64,000 nucleotides of DNA, taken from assembly GCA_964548165.1 (NCBI GenBank), contig CAZJQD010000001.1, forward strand, positions 20,996 to 84,995, given 5' to 3'. Below are positions 26,262-34,718 of this stretch, one piece after another. Each line of letters begins with the position of its first letter. Within the stretch, counting starts at the first letter, position 1. The stretch is from CAZJQD01 sp964548165 [NCBI: uncultured bacterium]. GTDB taxonomy: Bacteria; UBA8481. Below the pieces are notes generated by a model. That model saw only the letters and a list, made by a program, of their open reading frames with translations. It had not been told where the DNA came from and did no database searches. A program made the translations under genes and the position numbers.

Positions 26262-26351
26262 CGGCCGCCCCGGCAAAGCCGGGCCCGTCTCCGATGGGGG
26301 CGCGCGAACAGGCGCGCCTGGCACAGCTCCCCCCTCGGACTCCCCCCATCG
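26262..26351 (-). other. structured leader or small repeat before the GGCT-like gene
   Basis: CGATGGGGG (26292-26300) and CCCCCATCG (26343-26351) are a perfect 9-bp pair enclosing a GCGCGC hairpin (26300-26317). Next to it CCCGGC, AAA, GCCGGG (26269-26283) forms another stem. A minus-strand TATACT at 26444-26449 could start transcription upstream. I cannot match it to a known riboswitch. Confidence 0.45.
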
Positions 26352-26458
26352 CCTCTCTTATCAACAGGCGACTTCGACAACGTGCGCAATTGCCTCCCCC
26401 AGGAGAAGACCACTAGACCTCTCTCAACCTCTCCGCGGCGCGTAGTATAGCGCGGGGA

Positions 26459-27520
26459 TCAGTCGGCGAGGAGTTCCAAGAGCGAGGGATTTCCCGATTG
26501 TCGACGCGCGAAGGACGGCGACTGCAACCAGCCCAATACCTCGATTCGCCCCTCGAAGAGATCGTGTTCCGCGCAGTCCTGGCCGAGGGTCCCGGGCAGT
26601 CCTACGGCCTCGACATGGGGCCAAACGGGTTCGAGCAATTTCCGGAACGCGGCTGGTCCCTCGACGGGCACGAGCCGCACCGAGCGCCAGCCCGGCGTCG
26701 CCTCCGCGCGCGGCGCACATTCCATCAAGACGGTCCAGGCCGTTCCGCGCGGGGACGCAAGCACACGACCTCCGCGAGCCCTGCAGGCGGCGCGCGATTC
26801 GTGCAGGGCCGCGCCGACCTCGGGCGGGGGCAGGGTGCGGGGATAGAGCGTCTCGGCGGCCGCCATTCGTTCCGCGATCAGCCGACCCACGTTCTCCATC
26901 CCGTCGGGAGAGACGCCAACGAGCAGTGGAGTCAGGCAACCCTGGCCATCCCACGGGACGATATCGCGGACCAGACCGGCGATCGCGGATTCTTCCTGCC
27001 CCCCATGCATGCCCGCCAGGCAGGCGACGGAGAACCGGTCGCCGTGCGCAACGAAGGATTCGGCCTCGATGATCCTCGCGATCGCGCCCATGGTATCATC
27101 GCTTCCATAGGCGATCACGCGCGCGCCCGCATGGGCCCCCATCTCCTCGACGATCGTGAACCCAACGGCGTCCGGGAACGCCTCGCCGAGAAACGCGCGC
27201 CACTCCTCGGCGAAGGCACGCCGCCTCGACGACGGTCGCACGCTCAGTTCGCGCCCCAACACGAGAGCGCAGGCCGTCGCGTTCAGGAGCGGCGCGGGAG
27301 TATCCGCCGGAGTGACGACGACGAGCGGATGGCGGGCGGATGGTGGGGGGGCGGCATCGAGGACCCCCGGATCACGACGCCACCCCTCCAGCGAGCGATC
27401 AAGAGATAAGCGCAGTGTCGCCGGCGAGAGATCGGCGGCGGCGGCCAGGCGATCCAGGGCGGGATCCGAGAGCGAGGCCAGGGCGCGCGCCAGCCGCTGC
27501 AGGGCCGCCGCCCGAGACAA
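26459..27520 (-). CDS. LuxC-like acyl-CoA reductase
   Basis: A 353-aa protein of the aldehyde-dehydrogenase-like LuxC family, which reduces activated fatty acyl groups to aldehydes with NADPH. Visible marks are VIAYGSDDTM in the Rossmann-like domain, FVAHGDRFSVACL, and PWDGQGCLTP holding the presumed catalytic cysteine. No luxE, luxD or luciferase genes are nearby, so the acyl donor is unknown. It starts at TTG, with AGGAG 11 nt upstream overlapping the end of the lipoprotein gene, so the two are probably co-transcribed. Confidence 0.82.
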   Translation of the reverse strand: MSRAAALQRLARALASLSDPALDRLAAAADLSPATLRLSLDRSLEGWRRDPGVLDAAPPPSARHPLVVVTPADTPAPLLNATACALVLGRELSVRPSSRRRAFAEEWRAFLGEAFPDAVGFTIVEEMGAHAGARVIAYGSDDTMGAIARIIEAESFVAHGDRFSVACLAGMHGGQEESAIAGLVRDIVPWDGQGCLTPLLVGVSPDGMENVGRLIAERMAAAETLYPRTLPPPEVGAALHESRAACRARGGRVLASPRGTAWTVLMECAPRAEATPGWRSVRLVPVEGPAAFRKLLEPVWPHVEAVGLPGTLGQDCAEHDLFEGRIEVLGWLQSPSFARRQSGNPSLLELLAD

Positions 27521-27534
27521 GGGGTGGGGCGCTC

Positions 27535-27846
27535 CTAGCGTCGGGGTGGAGCGGGGGCGGGATTGACGGAGGGCACCGCCTGTCCCAGCGGAGTCGAGGG
27601 GCTACCGCTCGCAACCGTGTCCGGCGGCATGACGGCCACGCGCAAGGTCTCGACCTCCGCCTGGAGCTCGAGCATCCTGGTCTGGAGTTCCTCGTTGTCC
27701 ATCTTGAGCTTCTCATTCATCGTGACGAGCTCGGCGCGCTCGCCCTCGAGGTCCTGCACGCGCTGGCGCAGGGCGTCCTCATCACCGCACGCCACACCCC
27801 CCACAGCCAGCGAGGCGATCACAATCGCCCCGAGGATCTTCCCCAT
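27535..27846 (-). CDS. small coiled-coil lipoprotein
   Basis: A 103-aa protein with a signal peptide ending in GVAC (Cys about residue 20), a long heptad coiled coil (about 25-68) and a Pro/Ala-rich tail. GGAGGTGA stands 8 nt before the ATG, which fixes the start; residues encoded upstream look non-coding. It resembles Lpp/YgdR-like spacers in layout but not in sequence. Function unknown, probably envelope-associated. Confidence 0.78.
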   Translation of the reverse strand: MGKILGAIVIASLAVGGVACGDEDALRQRVQDLEGERAELVTMNEKLKMDNEELQTRMLELQAEVETLRVAVMPPDTVASGSPSTPLGQAVPSVNPAPAPPRR

Positions 27847-28016
27847 CGAGTTCACCTCCGCGAAACCCGGTACTGTACGTACCTCCCGGTGTACCGTCAA
27901 GGCGGCGCGGACGAGAGGCGAGTTCCGTTCTCCCCCGCTCCTGCGTGGCCGGGCCATTAAAAAACGGATGACCATATCCAGCGCTTGCGTCGGGGTGTAC
28001 ACTGGTTGCCCTTTCC

Positions 28017-29690
28017 ATGGACTACCGTCCCGATAATCCTCTCGTCGTCCAGTCCGACCGGACCGTCCTCCTGGAGGTCAGCCACCCGCAGTTCGCGGCG
28101 GCCCGAAACCTCCTGGCGTGCTTCGCGGAACTGGAGCGTTCGCCCGAGCATATCCATACTTACCGCATCTCTCCCCTCTCGCTCTGGAACTCCGCCGCGG
28201 CCGGCCACGATCCGGTCTCGGTGCTCCGGGATCTCGAGGCGCTCTCGAAGTATCCGCTCCCGGCCAACGTCACGCAGGAGATCACGAACTGGATGGGACG
28301 CTGGGGCGCCCTGAAGCTGCTCCCGCACGAGGACGGGTTCCGGCTGGAATGCCAGTCGCCGAACCTGATGCGCGAGATCCTGGCGAACAAGGCCGTCTCC
28401 AAGCTCATCCTCCAGACGCTCTCCAAGACCTCCGTCGTCGTCGACCCGCGCTACCGCGGGCACCTGAAGATGGAGCTGACCGCGATCGGCTGGCCGGTCG
28501 AGGACCTGGCGGGATTCAAGGAGGGCGAGGACTTCCCGCTGGAGTTCCGCGAGACGACGGTCGGCGGCGAGCCCTTCCAGCTCCGCGACTACCAGGCGCG
28601 CTCGGCGGAGGCCTTCCACGCCGGGGGCGGACCGAAGGGCGGGGCGGGCGTCATCGTCCTGCCGTGCGGCGCCGGCAAGACCATCGTCGGGATCGCGGCC
28701 ATGCGCGCGGTTGGGAAGAAGACCCTGGTCCTCACGACGAACATCGTCGCGGCGCGCCAGTGGGCGGCCGAGGTGATCGACAAGACCACGGTGCGGCCCG
28801 AGGAGATCGGCGAGTACTCGGGCGAGTGCAAGGTCATCAAGCCGATCACGATCGCCACCTACCAGATCCTGACCCACCGCAAGCGCAAGAACGAGCCCTT
28901 CGCGCACTTCGGCCTCTTCGACAGCCAGGACTGGGGGCTCATCATCTACGACGAGGTTCACCTCCTGCCGGCGCCCGTGTTCCGCATCACGGCCGAGCTC
29001 CAGGCCCGCCGGCGACTGGGCCTGACGGCCACGCTGGTGCGCGAGGACGGCAAGGAGACCGAGGTCTTCAGCCTGATCGGTCCGAAGCGCTACGACGTGC
29101 CCTGGCGCGACCTGGAGGCCAGCGGCTGGATCGCGACGGCGACGTGCCAGGAGTTCCGGCTGCCGTTGCGCGAGCACGACGCGGATCGCTATGCCGTCGC
29201 CGACGATCGCGAGAAGTTCCGGATCGCGGCCGAGAACCCGGCCAAGGAAGAGGTCATCGAGACTCTCCTGGAGCGTCACAAGGGCGATCACGTGCTCATC
29301 ATCGGCCAATACCTCGATCAGCTCGGTCGCATCGCCGCGCGGATGAAGGCGCCCATCCTGACCGGCAAGACGCCGACCGCGGAGCGCGAGCGGTTGTACG
29401 CGGCGTTCCGGAGCGGAGAGCTGCCCGTGCTCGTGGTCTCGCGCGTCGCCAACTTCGCCGTCGACCTCCCGGACGCCAACGTCGCGATCGAGGTCTCCGG
29501 CCTCTTCGGCTCCCGCCAGGAGGAAGCCCAGCGCCTCGGCCGTATTCTCCGCCCGAAGGATGACAACAACCTGGCGCGCTTCTACGTCCTGGTGTCGCGC
29601 GACACGTGCGAGGAGCAGTTCGCGCAGAAGCGGCAGCTCTTCCTCGTCGAGCAGGGCTACCAGTACGGCATCGAGCTGATGGATGCATAA
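28017..29690 (+). CDS. XPB/Ssl2-type DNA repair helicase
   Basis: A 557-aa SF2 helicase of the XPB family. An N-terminal damage-recognition-type domain (to about 170) is followed by helicase domain 1 with Walker A LPCGAGKT (215-222), DEVH (312-315) and the XPB-specific RED motif (342-344), a thumb-like insertion, and domain 2 with VVSRVANFAVDLPDANVAIEV and QRLGRILRPK. XPB is usual in archaea and eukaryotes and patchy in bacteria, for example actinobacteria. A TACACT hexamer lies 13 nt before the ATG. The next gene overlaps its end by 8 nt. Confidence 0.93.
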   Translation: MDYRPDNPLVVQSDRTVLLEVSHPQFAAARNLLACFAELERSPEHIHTYRISPLSLWNSAAAGHDPVSVLRDLEALSKYPLPANVTQEITNWMGRWGALKLLPHEDGFRLECQSPNLMREILANKAVSKLILQTLSKTSVVVDPRYRGHLKMELTAIGWPVEDLAGFKEGEDFPLEFRETTVGGEPFQLRDYQARSAEAFHAGGGPKGGAGVIVLPCGAGKTIVGIAAMRAVGKKTLVLTTNIVAARQWAAEVIDKTTVRPEEIGEYSGECKVIKPITIATYQILTHRKRKNEPFAHFGLFDSQDWGLIIYDEVHLLPAPVFRITAELQARRRLGLTATLVREDGKETEVFSLIGPKRYDVPWRDLEASGWIATATCQEFRLPLREHDADRYAVADDREKFRIAAENPAKEEVIETLLERHKGDHVLIIGQYLDQLGRIAARMKAPILTGKTPTAERERLYAAFRSGELPVLVVSRVANFAVDLPDANVAIEVSGLFGSRQEEAQRLGRILRPKDDNNLARFYVLVSRDTCEEQFAQKRQLFLVEQGYQYGIELMDA

Positions 29691-31284
29691 GGTCGACGCC
29701 CGCGCCTGTTGCGCTCCGCTGCAACGCGATCGCCTGGAACAGCTGGCCGACAAGCTCGGCCTGCCGGGCACGCGCGACCTCATCCCGAACCTCGTCCGGA
29801 TGCTGACCGATCCCGTGCGGGTGCCGCTCATCCTCCCCGAGATTCCCAAGGGCGCGGCCGCCCTGCTCAAGGACCTCGTCGTGGCGGACGCGACCGGGAT
29901 CGTCCTCCCGGACAAGCCGATCCTGGCGGATCCCGATTTCCGCCCGCTCTACGACCTGGGCCTGGCCCACGTCGGACGCGACCACCTGGGCACCCTCCGC
30001 GTCGTGCTCCCGCGCGAGACGGCCGCCATCCTCTGGAACCACTACCGCGCCGAGGAGGCCTCCGACCTGAAGGCCGCGCCCGAGGAGCCCCTGGAGCGTC
30101 TCTCTGCCCAGGCCGACACCTTCCGCCGCAACGCCGGCACGCTCGTTGCCCTGGTCGAGACCGAGGGCATCGCGCTGACCGCGAAGGCGGAGATCACGAA
30201 GAACGAAGTGACGCGCAAGATCCTGCCGGTGCTGGAGCCCGCGGGCTACGCGATGGACGCCGAGAACCGCTACCCGCTTGATCTCGGCCATCTCCTGCGC
30301 TACCTGCTCCACTTCGAGATCCTCAAGGCCGAGGCGGAGCGCTTGATCGTCGGGACGTCGGCCGACGCGTTCCTGGACGCCACGGAGACTGAGCTCGTCG
30401 CGGCGGCCTCGGCGTACGCGGGCCTGGTGGGCGAGGCCGACTGGCCCGGCTGGGCCATCCAGGCGCTCCTCGCGCTGCCCGACGACGCGTGGGTGGATGC
30501 GGAAAAGATCGCGGCGGCCCTCTCTCCGCGGCGTTCCCCGCGAAAGACGCAGAAGGAACTGCAGGAGCGGCGCCTGGAGATGCTCCAACGGCTGGAGGTT
30601 TGCGGCGCCATCGAGGCGGGATGGACGGCGGCGGGAGCATGGCGCATCCGCGCGGCGCGTGCCGTCCTTCAGCCGGGCCCCAGGCCGTCCGCGGGCGCGG
30701 CCACGACGGGCACCCCCGCCAGTCCCATCTTTGTCACGGCGGACTTCAAGGTCGCGGCGCCCCGGCAGTTGGCGGCGCCGATCCGGAGGGAGATATCCCG
30801 GTTTGCGCGGCTCCTGCGTTCCGATCGGATGGACCAGTGGGAGATCACGCGCGAGAGCGTGAGCCGCGCCGCCGACGCCGGCACGGACGCCGACTCGCTC
30901 ATCGGCTTTCTAGCAGCGCATACCGCCACGCCGCTCCCGCAGAACGTCACGGACAGCATCCGGCTCTGGCAGGAACACCATCGCGACGTCGTCTATCACC
31001 ACGGCCCGGTGCTGATCGTCCAGAACCCGACCGAGCAGAAGTGGGTGCGCGACCTCGCGGCCAAGGACGGATCGCTCGCGGCCGAACCTCTTCCTGGCCT
31101 CTTCGTCCTCCATCCCGAGTCGACCACGGACCTCCTGGAGCGCATCCGCACGCGCCGCAGCATCTCGCGCGTTCCCGGGACCCGGATCTCCCGTTCGACC
31201 ATCAAGTTCTCGGACATCGTCGCCACCCACCGCCCCCAGCCTCCGGCCTCGGCGCCCGGAGGCGTGCAGATGGTCCCGTTGTGA
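29683..31284 (+). CDS. XPB partner protein with helicase-associated C-terminal domain
   Basis: A 533-aa soluble protein whose ATG overlaps the XPB stop. It has no Walker motifs. The C-terminal half (from about 345) matches the Helicase_C_3/XPB N-terminal-like domain (FVTADFKVAAPRQL, then RFARLLRSDRMDQWEIT and SLIGFLAAHTATPLPQNV). Actinobacteria, including mycobacteria, also encode a non-helicase protein of this kind beside XPB, so a conserved two-protein repair complex is likely. The N-terminal half is helical with winged-helix character and unassigned. Confidence 0.8.
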   Translation: MHKVDARACCAPLQRDRLEQLADKLGLPGTRDLIPNLVRMLTDPVRVPLILPEIPKGAAALLKDLVVADATGIVLPDKPILADPDFRPLYDLGLAHVGRDHLGTLRVVLPRETAAILWNHYRAEEASDLKAAPEEPLERLSAQADTFRRNAGTLVALVETEGIALTAKAEITKNEVTRKILPVLEPAGYAMDAENRYPLDLGHLLRYLLHFEILKAEAERLIVGTSADAFLDATETELVAAASAYAGLVGEADWPGWAIQALLALPDDAWVDAEKIAAALSPRRSPRKTQKELQERRLEMLQRLEVCGAIEAGWTAAGAWRIRAARAVLQPGPRPSAGAATTGTPASPIFVTADFKVAAPRQLAAPIRREISRFARLLRSDRMDQWEITRESVSRAADAGTDADSLIGFLAAHTATPLPQNVTDSIRLWQEHHRDVVYHHGPVLIVQNPTEQKWVRDLAAKDGSLAAEPLPGLFVLHPESTTDLLERIRTRRSISRVPGTRISRSTIKFSDIVATHRPQPPASAPGGVQMVPL

Positions 31285-32951
31285 CCACGGGCAGGCGGGC
31301 TGAAGATCAGCACGCCAGGGGACTGCTGACCAGGCCCCACGACATCGCCACGGGCTACGACTGCCGCCTGGTCACGACCGAGGAGATGCGCCGCATCGAG
31401 AAGGACTGCGGCATTCCCACGTTCACGCTCATGGAGCAGGCCGGGGCCGCCATAGCGGCGGCCGCCGCGGAGTTCATCGAGCACGTTCATCCGGATCACG
31501 CTCCGATCGTCGTCGTGGCCGGCAAGGGCAACAACGGTGGCGACGGTTATGCCGCGGCCGCGGAGTTGAAGGCGGCGGGGCGGAGCGTGACCGTGGCCGC
31601 GCTGTCGCCCGTCGCTTCGCTGGCCGGCGACGCGGCGGCGATGGCGACGCGCGCTCGGGACGCGGGCGTCGTGATCGTCGAGGTGACGGACGAGGCTCTC
31701 CTGGCCGAGCGCCTGCCGGGACTCCTGGCGCGCGCGGCCCTGGTCGTGGATGCGGTGCTGGGCACGGGTGCGCGACCCGGCAAGGCCGACCCTGTTTTTC
31801 GCGCCTTCGTCCACCTCCTGGAGGCGGGCGCCATGAAGGCCGCCTCGGGGCGCGTCCTCTCGGTCGACGTGCCTTCCGGCATTCTCGGGGACACCGGGCA
31901 GGCTTTGACCGGGATCGACGATGCGCCCTGTGCGGTTCGCGCCGCAATCACCCTGACCCTCGGGCGCCCCAAGCCCGGGCTCTACCTCTTTCCCGGCGCA
32001 CAGTACGCGGGCGAAGTTCGGACGGCGACCATCGGCATACCGGGGGAGGCGTTCACGGGGGCACGCGGAGCGATCTGGGATCGCACGGCCATCGCCGCCC
32101 TGTTGCCGCGCCGCAGTCCGCTGGCTCACAAGGGCCACGCCCGGGTGCTCGTGATCGGCGGCGCCACGGGGATGCGCGGCGCCGCGGCCCTGGCGGCCAG
32201 CAGTGCGCTCCGGAGCGGAGCGGGCTACGTGGTCATCGCGTCGCCCTCGACGACGCCCGAGACGCCGGAACCCGTGGAGGCCGTCCGCCGTCCGCTGCCT
32301 GGAACGCCCGAGGGGCGCTACGACGCGTCCGCATCATCGACCGCGGGCGTCCACGCCGCCGGGATGCACGCGGTTGTCCTGGGCAACGGGCTGGGACGCG
32401 GACCTGCCGAGCAGCGCCTGGCGGAGGTCTGCACGCGATCCCTGCACATCCCCGTCGTGGTGGACGCGGACGCGCTGATGCAGATCTCGCCGGATTCCGC
32501 GAACATGGCGGCGGGGCGACGCATCCTGACGCCGCACGCCGGCGAATTCGTCGACCTCTTCGGCGGCACGATCGCCTCCAACGAGGAGGACCGCGTTGGA
32601 CGGACGGTGCGGGCGGCCTCGATGTGCGGCCAAGTGGTGGTCTTCAAGGGACGGCCCACGGTCATCGCGGGGCCTGACGGCCGCTACGCGATCAACGCGA
32701 CCGGCAACGAGCTCCTGGCCACGTGCGGGAGCGGGGACGTCCTGGCGGGCATCATCGGGGCGCTGGTCGCGCAAGGCCTGGCACCCTTCGAGGCCGCCGC
32801 CTGCGGCGCCTACCTTCACGGCGTCACGGCCGACACCTGGCCCCATGCCGTGGGCCTGACCGCGGGGGACATGGCCGCGGCCGTACCCGCCGCCTGGACG
32901 ACCATCCTCAGGGACGCGGGGCTCTGGCCGTCCGACGCCTCCTGCCGATAA
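31281..32951 (+). CDS. nnr: bifunctional NAD(P)H-hydrate epimerase / ADP-dependent dehydratase
   Basis: A 556-aa metabolite-repair enzyme. The YjeF N-terminal epimerase domain (about 35-260) shows MEQAGAAIA, VVVAGKGNNGGDGY and VDAVLGTG. The C-terminal ribokinase-like dehydratase (about 280-550) shows HKGHARVLVIGG, VVDADAL, TPHAGEF and GSGDVLAGIIGA. A GTG overlapping the stop of the XPB partner is chosen; the open frame continues upstream only as antisense noise. It restores hydrated NADH/NADPH. It closes the XPB operon and precedes tRNA-Arg. Confidence 0.95.
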   Translation: MTTGRRAEDQHARGLLTRPHDIATGYDCRLVTTEEMRRIEKDCGIPTFTLMEQAGAAIAAAAAEFIEHVHPDHAPIVVVAGKGNNGGDGYAAAAELKAAGRSVTVAALSPVASLAGDAAAMATRARDAGVVIVEVTDEALLAERLPGLLARAALVVDAVLGTGARPGKADPVFRAFVHLLEAGAMKAASGRVLSVDVPSGILGDTGQALTGIDDAPCAVRAAITLTLGRPKPGLYLFPGAQYAGEVRTATIGIPGEAFTGARGAIWDRTAIAALLPRRSPLAHKGHARVLVIGGATGMRGAAALAASSALRSGAGYVVIASPSTTPETPEPVEAVRRPLPGTPEGRYDASASSTAGVHAAGMHAVVLGNGLGRGPAEQRLAEVCTRSLHIPVVVDADALMQISPDSANMAAGRRILTPHAGEFVDLFGGTIASNEEDRVGRTVRAASMCGQVVVFKGRPTVIAGPDGRYAINATGNELLATCGSGDVLAGIIGALVAQGLAPFEAAACGAYLHGVTADTWPHAVGLTAGDMAAAVPAAWTTILRDAGLWPSDASCR

Positions 32952-32968
32952 GATAGGGTCGGTTACCT

Positions 32969-33042
32969 GCGCCCGTAGCTCAGTTGGATAGAGCAGCAGA
33001 TTTCTACTCTGCGGGTCGGGGGTTCGATTCCCTCCGGGCGCG
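32969..33042 (+). tRNA. tRNA-Arg(UCU)
   Basis: A 74-nt cloverleaf: acceptor GCGCCCG paired with CGGGCGC, D-arm with AGCTCAGTTGG, anticodon stem GCAGA/TCTGC enclosing TTTCTAC with TCT at the centre, and T-loop GGTTCGATTCC. The discriminator is G and CCA is not encoded. It reads AGA and AGG arginine codons. Confidence 0.95.
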
Positions 33043-33063
33043 GAACCCATGCAAGGAGATCCC

Positions 33064-33798
33064 ATGATCCGTTTCCCGACCACCATCGCCGGCATCGGAA
33101 AGACAACCGTCGAGGTCGTCCTGCCGCCGAACTTCCGCCAGCTTCACGGCCCCCTCCCCTTTTGCGTGATCATGGACTCCCAGAACAGCTGGACGGACCG
33201 GGGGGGGCATGGCGGCTGGCACGCCGACAGCATCGTCCGCCACCTCGTGGCCTCCCACAAGCTCGCCCCCGTCGTCCTCGTCGGGCTCGTGTCGCCGCCC
33301 TGGCGGGATCGCACGTACGCGCCGCCGCCCGCGGGCCGCGCTCACCTGCTGGCCGACCACCTCTGCAACACGCTCATTCCCTCCCTTCGCCACAGGTTCA
33401 AGCTGACCGTCGACCGCAACCGCATCGGCATCTTCGGCGCCTCGTTCGGCGCCAACTTCGCGCTGACAGCCGCGCTCTTCCGCCCGGACACGTTCGGACT
33501 CTGCGGCGCGTTTTCCGCGGCTCCTCACTTCGGCGAGAGCCTCGACTCGATGGTCAAGAAGCGCCGCGTCCTCCCGATGCACAGGCTCTACATCGACTGC
33601 GGCACGAAGTGGGCTTACGACAACCCGAACGGGTTCGGCGGGGACAACACGGCCTTCAACCGGCACCTGATGGCGCTGGCGGCGCGGCGGTTGCCGGCCT
33701 CGCGGCTCCGGGCTCGCGTCTGGAGCAACCACTTTCACAACGAGGAGTACTGGCGCAAGCGCTTCGGCCCCGCGATGAGATTCCTCTACGGGCGCTAA
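33064..33798 (+). CDS. alpha/beta-hydrolase, putative esterase (Fes/EsteraseD-like)
   Basis: A 244-aa cytosolic hydrolase. The nucleophile elbow GIFGASFGANFAL holds the catalytic Ser, preceded by LVGLVSPPWRDRTYAPP (the oxyanion and substrate loop of the Fes/enterochelin-esterase family), and the final VWSNHFHNEEYWR supplies the His. AAGGAGAT fixes the start at 33064 rather than at an ATG 15 nt earlier. It stands alone between tRNA-Arg and a convergent operon. Substrate unknown. Confidence 0.83.
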   Translation: MIRFPTTIAGIGKTTVEVVLPPNFRQLHGPLPFCVIMDSQNSWTDRGGHGGWHADSIVRHLVASHKLAPVVLVGLVSPPWRDRTYAPPPAGRAHLLADHLCNTLIPSLRHRFKLTVDRNRIGIFGASFGANFALTAALFRPDTFGLCGAFSAAPHFGESLDSMVKKRRVLPMHRLYIDCGTKWAYDNPNGFGGDNTAFNRHLMALAARRLPASRLRARVWSNHFHNEEYWRKRFGPAMRFLYGR

Positions 33799-33824
33799 GC
33801 CGGCAGATGAGCCGATTCTGAACC

Positions 33825-33860
33825 CCCGGGGCACGAAGGCACAGAGAACGATCCGGCCTG
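33825..33860. repeat. CACAGAG-type intergenic element, fragment
   Basis: CACGAAGGCACAGAGAAC (33834-33851) resembles one arm of the palindromes at 25.5, 47.0 and 50.6 kb. The complementary arm is not seen. The rest of the 110-bp space between the convergent genes shows nothing. Confidence 0.4.
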
Positions 33861-33908
33861 GAACCCAGCGGCGCGGCCACCTGGCGGACCACGCGATGGC
33901 TCTCCCGA

Positions 33909-34718
33909 TCAGCGTCCCCAGAGTTCCCTGAAGAGCCGGGTCATTGCCTGCCACGACTCCCGGTCCGCGCGCTCATCGTAGCGGGGACCGCGCTCGGTAA
34001 AGCCATGCTGGGCGCCGCTATAGATGCGGAGGTCCCAGGGCGACCGCGCGGCGTTCATCTCGCGCCAGAATCCGGCCACCTCATCGGGCGCGACGGACGC
34101 ATCGAGGGCGGCATGGTGGACCTGGACGAAGGCCGCGATCGTCTCGCCGGAGGGCTGTGGGTTGGAGAGCCCGCCATGAAAGCTCACGACCGCGTCGAGG
34201 GGGGCACCAGCGCGCGCCAGCTCGAGGACGCCCGTCCCGCCGAAACAGTAGCCGATCGCGCCCGTTCTCGAGTCGTCCACGAGCGCCTGTTCGTGCAGCA
34301 CGTCGAGGGCTGACAGGAGGCGGCGGCGGAAGAGCGCGCGATCGTTTCGGAACGTGGCCACGGCCATGGCGGCCTCGTGGCTGGTGACGGGACGGGTATC
34401 CGCGCCGTAGACGTCGACGGCGAAGGCAAAGTAGCCGAGCTCGGCGAGCATCCGGGCCCGCATCTTCTCGTATTCGCCCAGCCCCTTCCAGGCATGGACG
34501 ACGAGCACGCCGGGGCGGATCCCGGGGCGCGTGCGATCCCACGCGATGTAGCCCCGGAGCGGCACGCCATCATGTTCGTAGGCGATCTCGGCCGTGGCGA
34601 TCCGCGCGTCGAGCGCCGCGTCCGCGCGCGCGGCGGGGTCCGAGAGGCTGCAGGCGGAGAGCCCCATGGCCAGGGTGGCCAGCACCAGGGAGACCACCAT
34701 CCCCGTCCCTCGCGTCAC
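33909..34718 (-). CDS. dienelactone hydrolase family lipoprotein
   Basis: A 269-aa alpha/beta hydrolase with a lipoprotein signal ending in LSAC (Cys 23). The nucleophile is Cys in GYCFGGTG, with Asp in HHAALDASVAPDE and His in YSGAQHGF, the Cys-Asp-His triad of dienelactone hydrolases. VLVVHAWKGLGEYEKMRARMLAELGY is the usual N-terminal region. Its ATG overlaps the ribF stop by 4 nt, so it is the last gene of the nusA operon, an odd place for an envelope esterase. Confidence 0.87.
   Translation of the reverse strand: MTRGTGMVVSLVLATLAMGLSACSLSDPAARADAALDARIATAEIAYEHDGVPLRGYIAWDRTRPGIRPGVLVVHAWKGLGEYEKMRARMLAELGYFAFAVDVYGADTRPVTSHEAAMAVATFRNDRALFRRRLLSALDVLHEQALVDDSRTGAIGYCFGGTGVLELARAGAPLDAVVSFHGGLSNPQPSGETIAAFVQVHHAALDASVAPDEVAGFWREMNAARSPWDLRIYSGAQHGFTERGPRYDERADRESWQAMTRLFRELWGR

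Noticed and set aside
26340-26370. CTCTTATCAACAGG considered as the start of a SAM riboswitch
   Set aside because: The conserved SAM-I core (GAUGAAACCCGGCAACC-type) does not follow on either strand.
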